This document shows positions 1-12,984 of a stretch of DNA of 64,000 nucleotides, one piece after another; the first letter of the stretch is position 1; each line of letters begins with the position of its first letter. Under the pieces are notes generated by a model that had not been told where the DNA came from, did no database searches, and saw only the letters and a list, made by a program, of their open reading frames with translations. The position numbers were made by a program, and so were the translations under genes. Source of the stretch: Sipunculus nudus (Eukaryota > Annelida > Sipuncula > Golfingiida > Sipunculidae); contig CM049314.1 in NCBI GenBank assembly GCA_026874595.1, positions 14,004,729-14,068,728 on the forward strand. The letters are read 5' to 3'.

Positions 1-1421
1 GCAAAAAGTGACTTACTGATTGACTTAAATAAGTACATCAAAGCAACATTTTTTATGGGTCCTTTTCTTGTAAATTCTTTAATATGTTTAATTGAGAAAG
101 CCTGAATTCAACTCTGTTTGTAAAATATATTGTAACCTTTCCATTAAAGGAGCCTGTTTTCGACATCTGACATCTATTAATTAAATATGATCTCTTGGCC
201 CTTTTATAAAAGTCCAGTAAACGCCGATACAACGTTACATAGACTGTTCTTTTTGTTTATATCCAATTGTTTATAAGATAGGGGGGAGCAAACACATTCA
301 ACCTGAAAATCTGGCGGCAAGTCAGAAGAACGAGACTTCAGCAAAAGGCATTTTTTATCAAATGATCTTCCAGCCTTCGCACATATGCAACCAATCACAT
401 TTGATCACATGCTTTTTTCCAAACTGACGCATGAACCGTGTTAACAAACTGTTTGTGGATAAACAGCCTCCTACGTCCGTGAACAGAGGCGTTATAAGAA
501 AAGTTCTAATCAGATATTACATGCAGTTCAAAAATATGTACCAAGAGTAAGCCAAAAAGCACATACATTTTACAGATATAGCAGCTATATAGCTGCTTTT
601 GAAAAGAATTAGCGTTATTTTTTTTCAATACTAATACGGTTGGTTGTTTGCACTCTCTGTTGATTTAAGATGGTTTCCATATAACAAATTCTGGAAGAAG
701 AAACAGAAACCTGCTGAGCTTCAGTTTTCTTTGGAACTTTCATAAAAATGATACGATATTTGTATTTAATAAAACAGAGCGAACATATGACTTTGGGTAG
801 AGACTTCACACATTTCCTCGCGAGGCATTACGGATCCTCAACTCTGAAGCCCACGAATCTGGTCATAACCTTCTATCCTTCTTGGAAGTTCTTTGAAATG
901 TTTTAGATCCTGATTTACAATAAGATATCTCCCATCAGCGATACTTTTTTTCGCCCCAGCACTGAAGTTAATAAATGGGTTGTATTGTTTCCTTCCTGAT
1001 ATTAATCAAGGATATCCTCATTTCAGGTGAAAAAGAAAATGGTTATGAACTTAATTTTGACGCAAGTATCATTTATGACCAAGTATTAATTTTATAGAAT
1101 CTTACTGTTATCTCTCTTGGCTAAGATCTTAACAACAAGAGAGTCCTATTTTTAGATCTATGATTAAATCAGGCAGATAATCAACTAAAGTCGTGTTCTC
1201 TTAGACAGGGAATTTTACCAAAAGAATGTTATATATGGGTTCCTATATTTTGCGTTTAGAAAATCAACGTTCTTGGACACGTTAAGCTGGAGTCTATTTG
1301 ATGTGAAAGAATACCTCGACAATGGATGTATACGCTAATGCGTGTCTGTGTTCGTGTCTGTGTGTGCATAAAATCGTAAAACCATTTTATACTCATCATT
1401 TATTGTTTATGTTCTTTTTAA
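1..1421. other. Upstream region of the profilin gene, no gene recognised
   Basis: AT-rich sequence with stops in all frames and no recognisable protein. It should hold the promoter and any non-coding first exon of the downstream profilin gene, but I could not pick a TATA box, initiator or donor site with confidence. Confidence 0.4.
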
Positions 1422-1438
1422 AGATACTGCAGAAAGAG
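1422..1438 (+). other. Candidate splice acceptors in profilin 5' UTR
   Basis: A T-rich tract (about 1398-1420) runs into AG at 1422-1423, and a second AG (TACTGCAG) ends at 1432, six bases before the chosen ATG. Either would make the profilin coding exon the second exon, with a 5' UTR intron upstream. This is inferred from sequence only; no transcript evidence is available. Confidence 0.4.
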
Positions 1439-1852
1439 ATGGATGGATGGGCGGACTACATGATTGAAGGAATAGCGGTGGAACGCGTGAGTGGCTTGGC
1501 TGTTTGTAGTGTAGACGGCAACCAATGGTGCCGCACACCCGGATTTAAAATAAACACAGCAGAAATGAGGGCTATATCGAGCCATTTCGATCCGAAGATG
1601 ACCTCTGCCACCTATATGAACCTGGAACTTCATCTGCAAGGAAAGAAGTACATCATCAGATGTAACAATGGTAAACTGCTTGAGGCGCGCGGGCCGGTTG
1701 GCGGAAGGTCGCAAAACATCGTGTGTGCCGCCATGTTTGGGGATTTCGTGATTGTCGGAAAATCTCCTGTTAATTTGGACCAAGGGCAGTGTAAAGAAGA
1801 AGTTCTTCGATTGGTCGGTCATTTAGAACAGTGTGACTTAGATGATTTCTAA
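1439..1852 (+). CDS. Profilin, single coding exon
   Basis: The product is 137 residues, a normal length for animal profilin. Profilin is a cytoplasmic actin-monomer-binding protein that promotes nucleotide exchange on actin and brings actin to proline-rich nucleators. What is visible: an N-terminal WxxY block (W4, Y7), a second tryptophan at W30 in the position of the poly-proline groove tryptophan, a central GKKY hairpin around residues 73-76, a VIVG-like strand near the end, and a C-terminal amphipathic helix with a conserved-position histidine (H128, VGHLEQ). The final Tyr of vertebrate profilins is absent; the protein ends in Phe. The ORF stays open 39 codons upstream, but I chose M40 because MDGWADY matches the family start and a splice acceptor lies just before it. 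The whole domain is uninterrupted by introns, whereas many animal profilin genes are split, so it may be an old retrocopy or an intron-loss paralogue. No poly(A) tract or target duplication is visible. Family call is firm; paralogue identity is not. Confidence 0.87.
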   Translation: MDGWADYMIEGIAVERVSGLAVCSVDGNQWCRTPGFKINTAEMRAISSHFDPKMTSATYMNLELHLQGKKYIIRCNNGKLLEARGPVGGRSQNIVCAAMFGDFVIVGKSPVNLDQGQCKEEVLRLVGHLEQCDLDDF

Positions 1853-1907
1853 ACAAGCATCGTACCTGTATATATATTTATATCTAGTCACTGATGTTTA
1901 TCGGTCA

Positions 1908-1913
1908 AATAAA
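1908..1913 (+). terminator. Poly(A) signal of profilin
   Basis: A canonical AATAAA lies 56 bases after the profilin stop codon. This spacing gives a short 3' UTR and supports the ORF being a real transcription-unit end. Confidence 0.65.
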
Positions 1914-2289
1914 TATGCCAGACCCAAAAGAGGGCATAAACAAATTACGACAGGAGCCTATAACCCTGATCGCTTTCGGAACCAGTATAGGGGTCGGATA
2001 AGCAGGGAGAGCATCAGAGATATTTGTAACAATTGGTAAGATATTCGACAGAGACCTAAAATACCCGTGAGTGATAAGCTGGTGTTTGCGGCATGGTAGT
2101 GATAGCGATATGGTTTTCAGACTGGATTTTACTTGTGCACTTATATATATTCTGACCTAGTAATTAATAGACGTGCTACACATGCACATTGACTGAGGAA
2201 GGAAGCCTTAAAAACATGAAGCTATTAAAGTAATAACGTTTGCTACAAGTATCTCCTTGAAGATAAAAAGTGGTAATTAGTGTCACCGG

Positions 2290-2915
2290 AATATACTCAT
2301 GTTGTCGAGGTTTTAGTGTTACCTGGGAGATCATGAAAATGTTACAGGGGTGGCCGTGTTATCGGGGTTGCAGAGTTACCTGGTTGTTTTTGTTACTTGG
2401 GTGAAAATGTTACTAGTTTGGTCGCGTAACCGGGATGGATGTGTTACCGGTGTGGTAGTTTTGATGGGATGGTCGTTTTACTGGGGTCGTGGTGTTACTC
2501 AGGTGGCTGTGTCACTCGTGTGTTCGGGTTACTGGGGTGCTCTTGTTACTAGGATTATCAAGTTACTTGTGAGGCCTTCTTACCGGGGTGGCCGTGTTAC
2601 CGGCGCTGTCATATCTCGGGGCTGAACTTGTTACCGAGATAGACGTGTTACTAGGTTTGTCGTGTTACTGGGGTTTTCGTGTTACTGGTCGTGGTTCTGT
2701 GTATGAAATAATACCAGGATTGCTGTGTTGTGGATGGTCGGCCTACTCGGTGTTCAAATAATCAGGGTTGTCATTGTCCCGGGGTGGTTGCGTTTCCGGG
2801 GTGCTTGCGTTATTGGGATGGTGTGTTACCGGGCTAGTCATGATAATTTGCTGGCCGTGTTACCGGGTTATCATGTTACCTGGCTGGTCGCGTTTTCGGG
2901 GTTGTCATGTTAATG
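2290..2915. repeat. Degenerate GTTACCGGGG-type minisatellite
   Basis: Irregular repeats of a 20-35 base motif built on GTGTTACCGGGGTGG and TGGTCGTGTTACTGG. Copies differ in length and sequence. It merges at the right into the homogeneous 67-bp array and shares its GTGTTACCGGG core, so it looks like the older, decayed edge of the same family. Confidence 0.75.
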
Positions 2916-3960
2916 GACTGGCCGTGTTACCGGGTTATCAAGCTAATGGCTGGTCGTATTCCCGGGGTTGTCATGTTAACAGACTGGCCGTGTTACAGGG
3001 TTATCAAGCTAAATGGCTGGTCGTATTCCCGGGGTTATCATGATAACGGACTGGCCGTGTTTCCGGGTTATCAAGCTAACTGGCTGGCCGTGTTCCCGGG
3101 GTTGTCGTGTTAACGGACTGGCCATGTTACCGTGTTATCATGTTAACTTGTTGGTTGTGTTCCCGGGGTTTACGTGTTAACGGACTGGCCGTGTTACCGG
3201 GTTTTAAAGCTAACTGGCTGATCGTGTTCCCGGGGTTTTCATGGTAACAGACTGGCTGTGTTACCGGGTTATCAAGCTAACTGGCTGGTCGTGTTCCCGG
3301 GGTTGTCATGTTGAAAGACTGGCCGTGTTTCCGGGTTATCAAGCTAACTGGCTTGTCGTGTTCCCGGGGTTGTCGTGTTAACGGACTGGCATGTTACCGT
3401 GTTACCATGTTTACTGGTTGGTTGTGTTCCCGGGGTTTACGTGTTAACGGACTGGCCGTGTTACCGGGTTTTAAAGCTAACTGGCTGGTCGTGTTCCCGG
3501 GGTTTTCATGGTAACAGACTGGCCGTGTTACCGGGTTATCAAGCTTATTGGCTGGTCGTGTTCCCGGGGTTGTCGTGTTAACGGACCGGACGTGTTTCCG
3601 GGTTATCAAGCTAATTGGCTGGTCGTGTTCCCGGGGTTGTCATGTTAACAGACTGGCCGTGTTTCCGGGTTATCAAGCTAACTGGCTGGTCGTGATCCCG
3701 GGGTTGTCATGATAACAGACTGGCCGTGTTACCGGGTTATCAAGCTAATTGGCTGGTCGTATTCCCGTGGTTGTCATATTAACAGACTGGCCGTGTTACC
3801 GGGTAATCAAGCTAACTGGCTGGTCGTGTTCCCGGGGTTGTAATGTTTACGGACTGGCCGTGTTACCGGGTTATCAAGCTAACTGGCTTGTCGTGTTCCG
3901 GGGCTGTAATGTTTACGGACTGGCCGTGTTACCGGGTTATCATGTTAACGGACTAGCAGG
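2916..3960. repeat. 67-bp minisatellite, about 16 copies
   Basis: The motif GACTGGCCGTGTTACC recurs at 2916, 2982, 3049, 3116, 3183, 3250, 3317, 3384, 3450, 3517, 3584, 3651, 3718, 3785, 3852 and 3918, an almost constant 66-67 base pitch. Each unit contains two related halves, one with GTGTTACCGGGTTATCAAGC and one with CGTGTTCCCGGGGTTGTC, usually ending near GTTAAC. The last copy (3951) is cut short. Overlapping ORFs here follow the repeat and show no protein family. Confidence 0.95.
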
Positions 3961-5237
3961 TAATAATGGTAGTGGAATTAAACAAGTTTTCATATACTCG
4001 TTGTGGCCCATGATGCTAGTCGTTATAACGGGGTGTTCGTGGTATGTGCCGTCCTCAGACAAGCTTTAACTATATGCATATTCAGTTTTAAATAACATAA
4101 TGTATTATAAATATTCACGATATGATACTTTTGTTAAAGAATATATGTTGAAATATTGGAGTATCTTGATTCTACAGTAAATTTGTTATGAAACATTTTT
4201 AAGGTGCAATAGAGAATGAATGAGTGAGAAAATATATATATATAGTGTCAAACAGGCGTCTTTTATGTACACGCTTTTCAGAAACAATTGACTCTAGGTT
4301 TATAATAAATGCATTTTTCACCTAAACACATATCACTGCTTCAGATGTTATAAATGGCAATGACAGTAGACGAGAATAAAAATAAATGTTCGTTGACGTT
4401 CCGAGAGATAAACGACCAATGGCGTTCCCCTTCAGGGTGGTTGCCGTGTGATCTTTCTCCAATTGTCGTGTCACCCTCGAAAGAGTCAAATGGTTCTTCC
4501 ATTGCTGTCCTCATATGACATGAGATCATACCATTAAGATCATTAGAGCAGCGAAAACGCCCAGAGAATTGTAACAATGGGCAGATGCGTCAATACACGT
4601 TGTGTGTGTGTTGCAAGTCATCTCCCCGCCCTGGAAGATTAATTGACGCCACTGACGATGTGAAATGCCTGTTCCAATAAGCTTTTGTTTTCTTATTTCT
4701 GTCACATCGAGAAAATTCCCTATAAAAAGAAAAAAATCATCACACCATTTTATACTGAAATTCAAACAGAAATAACGATGACAGAAAACACAAAACATAG
4801 AGAAAAGTCTCATTAAGTCCTCATTAAGTTAAAGGTGGTTCAGGAAAAAGTATAGCTTGTACTTCACGAGTGCAAAGAATGACAAAATTTTCACAAAATT
4901 TATGTTTTTTAAGCGCATTGGCTTTTTATTCTTTTAATATTTTATCAATATATTTAAAACTTTATAGAGAGATAATTCTGCACCACATTTACAGTAAAAC
5001 AGATATTTTTGTCAAATGATTAGACTCAAGAGAAATTCTTTTCGATGTCTTGAAAATAGGTGCCAAAGAAGCAGCCCAAAACGGAATACGTGATATGTGG
5101 CGTCCAGGTGACTTTATTTTCGGACGTACGTGAATTCGAATGCCGGTAACACTTATTCTTTTTTATCCTTTTTCTCTGGTAAAATTCAAAAGATAAATAT
5201 TGAAAAACTGTAAATACTCCGCTGACGTTTAACAATA

Positions 5238-5238
<1 letters not shown>
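3961..5238. other. Intergenic, no gene recognised
   Basis: AT-rich, with a short (AT)n run near 4233. Small ORFs on both strands (for example 4341-4577 and 4526-4813, minus) have no recognisable family features. Confidence 0.4.
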
Positions 5239-5280
<42 letters not shown>

Positions 5281-5313
5281 TGATGTGTGAGCAAGAGAGA
5301 GAGAGAGAGAGAA
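5239..5313. repeat. Compound (GT)n(GA)n(G)n microsatellite
   Basis: A GT run is followed by a GA run, a run of about ten G, and after a 15-base break another GA run. A 96-codon minus-strand ORF crossing it is a product of the low-complexity tract. Confidence 0.9.
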
Positions 5314-7910
5314 CATATCATGAATGTTACTTAAAGCAGCAATAGTTATTCATTCTGAGACAAGGTATATGTAATACCGGCATACGAGAGGTACATGGTG
5401 TCACAAAGAATCAGAAAAATTATCACAGAAATGTGAAACTGTTGTCGCTCAGAGACAATTTCAGTGTACATGTAAATACATCACGCGTGAAGCCGGTGGT
5501 AACGGAGTTCAGGGCCACTATTATACTGTATGGCAATAACATGAACAATATTCATTACTTGATCAAACTGGTAAACCCGGATTATTGGTTCCGTGTGTCC
5601 AGGGACAAAGAGGGCTTTGAGACCTGGGGATTGTTATCTTTGTTAGCACTGTTGTACGGAGGTTGTGTGTTCGCCTGTGTCTATTAGCCTGCAACCTGTT
5701 AACCTGTTCTGTATGTTTATTAGCATGATTGCTGTATGCAATGGCTATAATTTTCTGAAATCAAATATACTAGCTGATAGACCCGGTATACCGGGCTTAT
5801 TACCGGGGTTGGGGAAATTTATTTATTGAGATGTGAAATTTTGGTTCATTTTTTTATTCTAAAAGTTAACAGAAAATATAGGTTTCTTTTAGTGGGAAAC
5901 TGTCTCAATAAGATATGTATAAACATTTTGGCACGACTGCAAAATAACTCACGCTCCTCTCTGAGGCACAACACTTCTGTGAACAGAAAACGTTTCTATG
6001 TCCAGCTGCTTGTATCTTAATTTTGCCACTTACTTTCAAATTACATGAATCCTAGACATCATACCGTCCGTCCGTATAAACTGATAACCTGGTGGAGACA
6101 GTGCGTGAGTGATCCTGCAGTCGCTCCAATATTTTTCAAATTTATTTTGTGGGACTGTCCTCGTGGAAAGAAATTTATACCCGGGTATGTTTACCTTCGA
6201 GATCTGGTCATTGATGGTGTTTACATTGCGAAGCGGAATGAGACGCGAGGGCATTCAGGTTTCGATGATATTTGACTGGATTCTATCGTTGGACATAAAA
6301 AGATTAGGTTGATGTGAGGAACACATGAAAGATTTATTAAATGTACGTTGCAAGGAAACTGTTCCTGAAGAAAGAAACAGAAATATGCATACATCGTAAG
6401 TAGCAGAAGCGGACCCAACGGGACTCCTTGCAGAGGGTCCGTATTCATTTTCACTCACTGCAAGCTTTTTCTTCATATCAGACAAATTTTGAGGCCTGAA
6501 ACGCCAGACATCACTCAACCCCACCCCACCCCACGCCTGTTCGTGAAATTGGGACCTTGAATTAGGTTTTGTCATTATTCCTCCTGGATTGAACTCTTCA
6601 TTTCATAAAGCGAGAAACATGTGTTTTTCTCTTTTACTGACCACGCACGTGGGTGAGAGCCTCGTTCAAATGAAAGGCCCTACAGGCTCAAATCCCTCAC
6701 TGAAAGCAAGCGTTATTTATAAGAAAAAAAAAGAAGTGTTTGAGGTTGAAAGATCACGATGCATGCGTTCCAGTCATTGCCGAAGGCAGTTCGGCTGTGT
6801 TCGGTCTTACCTCAATGCAAGTCAGTAAAAACGGAAAAAAATCACTCAAAATTAAATGTAGATTAAAAATTATTTATTCTCATATCGCCTATGTCACTGC
6901 GATCATAATAACCTTTAAAATGATGTAAGTCATACTATTGTACACAACGCGGTTTTGGAGAACATTGCGAACAGACGTGAACCAAATTCCTTTTATAAGT
7001 ATTAGATGCTAGTTGGTTGTGTATTACCTATATATAAAAACATATTTACATAATTAATTAAAAACTTTGTTTTGAGATTGGTACTAAAAACAAAGACGTA
7101 TTCCATACTGGCAGTAATTTTTTTTTAATTTTCATATGTACGTTCATGAATCCGACTGCTCGATAGTTTAATACTTCTTTAACGTCTTTAATGTATCTAT
7201 AATAATATCGTGAAACCTTCCAATTATAGCAATGACGTGCCATTGGCTTGTGTTTGAAATTAAGGGGATTAGAAGCCATTTATGTAACCGCAATAGAAGG
7301 GTGTCTTATTACAGAAGTTGAAACGTCGCGATTGTATGGAGAAGCCTACAGTTTTCGTCACGTGTCACACATGTTATAAATAGATGTCTTTATTACAGAA
7401 CCAAACACACACACGCACACTTTGTTTCAATCGAAATGCCTCAAGTATTACATGAATAGATGGTGAGCTGGGGACATTTAAGCGTATTTTTTAAACTCAT
7501 ACTTGTACTCTGGATGTTTCCACTCGGCTGGTCTTAATGATTGATGAGTAGGGGTTTTAGCAGCTTTAGAACTTTATACATAATAATTATCACCGAAATA
7601 CTTATTAAAAAATTATCATACAGTTGCAGCTGTTTAATTATATAATGAGGAAGTTATATTAAGGATATATCATTGCATAGTTATAAGCGCCTTCTGTGTA
7701 CGACGTTCTAAAACCAGGTCACCAAGTATTCTTTCATATCGATAATATTGTTTCAAGTTTATTAGGTTCACAACTTGCATCTATAAATGGAGCTCTCAAT
7801 AAGCGTTATTATGTTAAAACACTTTAAGGAATCAGTGAGCTTTTGAAATTTGAAGACGGGGATTAATTGTAAACCTGTGTTTGTGTGTTTTATACACTTT
7901 TGTATTTGTT
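5314..7910. other. Intergenic, small palindrome only
   Basis: No gene recognised. At 5782-5795 there is a perfect 14-base palindrome CCCGGTATACCGGG followed by another CCGGGG block, and at about 6064-6075 a short CCGT run as seen in the mobile elements of this window. Several 70-110 codon ORFs near 6036-6575 overlap on opposite strands and show no family signature. Confidence 0.4.
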
Positions 7911-7973
7911 ATTAAAAAGGAGCCAATTAAAAAGGAGCCAATTAAAAAGGAGCCAATTAAAAAGAAGCCAATT
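7911..7973. repeat. 15-bp tandem repeat, about four copies
   Basis: The unit AATTAAAAAGGAGCC is repeated four times with a single substitution in the last copy. Confidence 0.95.
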
Positions 7974-9051
7974 GTGTTTTCTCAATCTGCCACGAGATGT
8001 CGCCTTATGCCGGGAAGACTTGTAGGGGTTGGGCAACATCGGAACAGTTCATAATTCTTCAATAGAGTGAAACAGTTTGTCCCCAAGTAAGACCATTCTG
8101 ATTAGGTGGTGTAGTGGAAAAGCAATACTTTTCTAAATAAATGCTGATACATGTAATTAATAACAGGTAATGTGTATACACTCTGACGAAAGTTTTAACA
8201 GACAAAGATGGTGGCAATATAAGGGTCACGTGGTATAATTGAAATTTCATATATACTTGTATCATCTGTAGAAGTTAGCTGTGTGCCTCTTTGGACAACC
8301 TAATGATAATATTTGGGATATAACTTTTTCTTCCGTGACAGATAGATAAAGGCAAAAATAAGACATAGGAACCTCATTTGCGCACTAGTAATAAGTGTCC
8401 AGATACAATCGTTTACTTTATTTACACACAACTGTCAGTTACATACTTATCATTACCAAGCTGATCCGTGTTGTATATTAAATATGGAGGGAAAAAAAAT
8501 CCAAATCCGTTCCACAAGGAATCATTGAGACCTATATATCAGAAGTCTGTACAGGCTCATATCAGCTCATCTAAAAAGCTTTCTGTGTTATCCCTCTAAT
8601 CTTCTAATGAAGAACCTAATAAGATGTTGAGTGTATATATAGTCAAGGTTACTGTATCAACTTTAAAGGTGTGCCTGTCAGTCATCCGCGAAAACACTAT
8701 TGGGCCCTTATAACAATCCTGTATGTTAGATGTGTTCTTACTATTTAAGAATAATCATGTATGTTCAGTAACACATGTATATGTCTCAGATATGGAAGGC
8801 GAACACTTAGTAATAAATGAATCATTATCATACAAACTGCTGAAATGCGGAAAACATTGACATTTTGGTAACATTATATTAAAGCATTCATTTGCCGAAA
8901 AACACAATTAACAATCAAGCGGGTTCCAACCAAATAACATTTAAGCATAGTACAGGGCACTGCATATACATGTATCTTTACTGCCTCTCCATCAGACAAG
9001 AAATTGATTATAATGTAATTTTTATAACTGTTAGAGTTGCGACCGATGCAT

Positions 9052-9160
<109 letters not shown>

Positions 9161-9712
9161 GTACATCTTAGCAGGTAGGGTGATGCAAATCGCGTATTGT
9201 ACAGATTATTTCTTTAGACCTACATGCACAGTGGAGAGATAACGGTGCTCTGAGCCAGAGGTTTTGGATCGGAGCTATAGGATCATCTATTTCGGCTACT
9301 TATAAACCTTACTCAGGGCTCACATACGCCCGTTCACCCGGAAAGTTTTCCAGTTCATCTCCCTGAATTAGTTAATCTTCCTTGCCTTATGACAAAGCTG
9401 AGCTGTGATCGAAATATTATGACGCTGGAACACACACACACGCATATATATATATAATTCTCATAAAAGGTGCTAATACTAGATTAAGCACAGGCCCATG
9501 CATGAATGCTATAGACCGCCAAGTTAATGTAGAGCTGAGTTCATTCAACCAGAACTATGGCTCATTACAGAGTGTTAAGACCTTGTTTTTGGCACTTTTC
9601 CTTTTTTAAAAATTAAATAGAAGTAGAATGTTGCACAAGATTGAATAAAAGCATCTGTCAGAAACACACCTGCAAACTAGAGAATATAGAAGAATTTATT
9701 ATCACAATGTCT

Positions 9713-9714
<2 letters not shown>

Positions 9715-9780
<66 letters not shown>

Positions 9781-9896
9781 TTGGCTGCAGCACTCTCTCT
9801 GTCTCTGTCTCTGTCTCTGTGTCTGTCTCTGTCTCTCTCCCTCTCTCTCCCTTTATATCTTTCTCTCTCCCTTTCTCTCTTTCTCTCTCTCTTCCT
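9715..9896. repeat. (AT)n tract plus CT-rich tract
   Basis: A 64-base AT run is followed after a dozen bases by about 100 bases of CTGTCT and CTCTCC repeats. ORFs on both strands through it are low-complexity products. Confidence 0.97.
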
Positions 9897-10739
9897 CATG
9901 GTTGGCTTTTAACAGGCGCCTTGGATGCAGACATATTTTGCAGGTGATTCGAATCCACATGTCCACGGAAGATCCTTGTATAGTCAACATGTACATCTTT
10001 CATCCCGTAAGGAAGTGCCGTTGTTAATGACATCTTGCGGAGAAAATAGGCACTACAGACACCTTGGACTTAAAGTCAAGTATTCGACTGTCTTATCCGT
10101 AGAAGTTATGTGATTTCTGGCTTGCCCTTCGGATACATTAATGAACTCTATATAAATCCCGCTATGAAAGTTTCTTATAATGCCTCAATGACAAATGTAT
10201 AAGCTTGTTTATCTACAACCCCTTGGTAAACATGGCACAAGTGTGCCAGTGTTGACAAACAGAAAAAAAATCTGTATAACCTGGGGTGGTTGGTTGCATA
10301 GATGCCGAAGTTGAAAGGCCACTAGTTGGAAAACGGCCTTCGCAAAAATCTCAAGTTCGTCTGACTTACCGCTAGATGTCCTTCTTGAATGTTTTTGGTT
10401 TATTTTGGTGCCCCCCTAAGTTATAAACACGTGGATATATACAAAACAAAGAGCCTGTGAGCTTTAGGATCAGCGTTTTCTGGCATTTAAAAAAATATCA
10501 TATATCGAAATATGCCCCCTTTAAGCAATCAGTCGATTAAATTGATCAATATAAAAATATTCTGATCAGTATAGAAGTACATGTTCTCTAATTTAAAGGA
10601 CTTATGCGGTGTTTGCTTTATAAATAGTAGAGACCGGTGTGTTATATAACTGTATGACACTAAGCCATGTTCAGAAGCATAGCTTATATACTTAACTCAA
10701 ACCATCCTGAGTGGTATTCAGAACGCGGTATTACTGCAG

Positions 10740-11179
10740 CTGGGAGTTATTCATTAACCTTCGACCTCGCACGGCACGGTACCGGCCACGTGACACACCT
10801 GGTAAACGTTTATTCATTCATCAGCTCCAACCACAAGAAAGCGCGAGTTCCATACCGACGGAGTTGCTGTTGATCATCGTGTGACGTATTTTGTCGCTGG
10901 ACGGGCCTTCTCTGTCACGGACCAATAAACAACACTAACTATACGTGGACAATAACCACGGGCGGGGCCCAGAGACAGTCGTGTAGTACAGTGAGATCAA
11001 TCTCCGCGCGGCCGGGCTGATCTCACCTCGCGACCACGCTTACAGTCACCTTTAGACGGAATTCGCTTTCCCCAACACGGACCCGCTCAATATTTATACG
11101 TGTAGGTAAAGTCAACGAGCTCTGCGCAAGGACCTTACGGCTCCATAAGCTTTCTACTCAGGGAGTTCCTACTTACAAG
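10740..11179 (+). promoter_or_regulatory. CpG-rich promoter-like block and probable non-coding first exon
   Basis: This stretch is clearly richer in G+C and CpG than its surroundings. It contains an E-box CACGTG (about 10788), a TGACGTA CRE-like site (about 10882), a CCAAT box (10922-10926), a GC box GGGCGGGGCC (10960-10969) and a TATTTATA-like element near 11091. It ends with TTACAAG at 11179 followed by GTGAGT, a consensus 5' splice site. No ATG opens a convincing frame through the donor, so the exon would be 5' UTR. The simplest reading is a plus-strand transcription start region whose first intron begins at 11180. The next plausible plus-strand acceptor with coding sequence is at 28448, but that link is inference. 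Confidence 0.5.
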
Positions 11180-12984
11180 GTGAGTGTCGTAAAAACCACG
11201 CCCATACGACGGTCTTGTGCATACCTCAACACAAAACACGCAACACAGGGCCTGTTATTGTTAATTATCAATACTAATGTTTATTTCGTCGAGGGAGGGC
11301 TTGTATTCGTGAAATTATAATTATCCGGTCAGCAACGATTAAATTTGCAGCATTATCTGGAGTAATTAATTAGGCAAAAGCAGGCAAAAATGAGGCCAAA
11401 ACTCACTGTACAACTCTTTTGAGTATCCTTTTTACTGTTATTATTATTGCTTATAACTGGTATTATCGCCAGTATTATTCTACAGACAGTCAATGTTTTA
11501 TCAATATTATAAATGACAAACAATTGGGTTAACCTGATAAAATTTTAATTAGCTTGGAGTCGTGTCTGACAGATTAGTATTTAAGTATAACACATACCAT
11601 TGGTGGTGCCGTAGGCGGGAATATCCCGTGCAGATGTGTTAATACTTGCCGTGGCCTGTATTCTGAGTTCATTAATAATAATACAGTTTCTTTTACCTCG
11701 GCATTCTGATGTACATGCACCCTTTCATAGGCAAGCCCTCGAACATTAGCCGATAACATCAATTCTGTTTAATGTAAATAACATACAAGTACACATCTGT
11801 ATTAATAATTGTATTTATAACGGTTGACTACAGTAAAGTGTACAAGATTGTCTACCTATTGATCGAGGATGAACGATGTCCCGTTAATTGGGACTTAGAA
11901 CACTACATACATCCTTGTAGTTATCAAATGAACAGACATCTACAGATAGTGTTAACACATCACGCAAGGTGATGGGGGCGGGTCATACAGCTATCACAAA
12001 TAACTTTAATCTCAGCCTTATTCTTTATTATCTAGATCTATTTAATCTCAGCCTGATTCGTTATCTATTTAATCTCAGCCTTAATAGGGATTAATTGTTA
12101 TTACCTATTTTCTGCTTGGAAATACAAACTGCTTAATTTGCAGGGAAACAAGTATTCTCACTCCCACCTTTCAAATTACATAGCAAGTGAAGGGAGAAAA
12201 TAAACTGGGTTTATTTTTTCGAATGCAGCTAAGGAAGTAACATTGAATAAGGCAGCTTTTCATCACACCTTAAATGTGCAGCAGACAGGCTTTCCACGGT
12301 GTTTTCGTTTTTCTCTCTCTCAATACATGTGTGTATTCTCAAGCCTTACGCGATAGGATTCCCAGGGGTTTCGATGGTTAGCCCGAGGTGTTATTGTGTA
12401 TCCCCAACAGACCGGTGACAAGGACGCACAGGTGGAACCGGTCTTCACGCACTCAGTGACAAATAGGGTATTCACACTGTCTAAAAGTAACTTCATGGAA
12501 ACAGATTAAGGGTAAGGTCGGCATTCTTATTCATCATCAAAGTCCCGTCATGAATTCGGCTTAACTGCAATAACAATACAATTACAATATTTGTATAGAT
12601 ATTGGCTTAGATAAAATGCGGGGCGACTATATAATCCGTCCTACAGTTTTGGCATTTACAACAGCCATATGACACTATATTTACTAAAATGTGAGAGAAA
12701 ACAGTGGACCATAGAATAAAAATCAAAATGGGTCTACATGTATAATGAAAGTTGGAACTGCAAAGGTAGGAATCATTCGATACCCACAAAATCACCGTCG
12801 AATGTCTGTTCGTCGCGTAATAGATGGAGAGCAGTTGCAATTAAGATTCCTGCCTTTGGACTACATGTATAAACAAATTACTCATAAACGTTAACTTATT
12901 AAATTGTTAAATGCGCAGTAAAGGGTAGGCGATTGTATTTTCGGTTGACTGAACATTTATTTTAGTCAATATCTATGTACAAAT
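11180..12984. other. Probable intron or intergenic DNA
   Basis: AT-rich with no recognised exon. Near 12008-12085 the phrase TTTAATCTCAGCCT occurs three times at short spacing, a small decayed tandem repeat. Confidence 0.35.

Noticed and set aside
1418-1822. 134-codon minus-strand ORF
   Set aside because: It is the antisense shadow of the profilin coding exon.
6649-6705. tRNA-like segment ending CAGGCTCAAATCCCTCAC
   Set aside because: The 5' acceptor strand and D-arm do not pair convincingly; treated as chance or a very old SINE.
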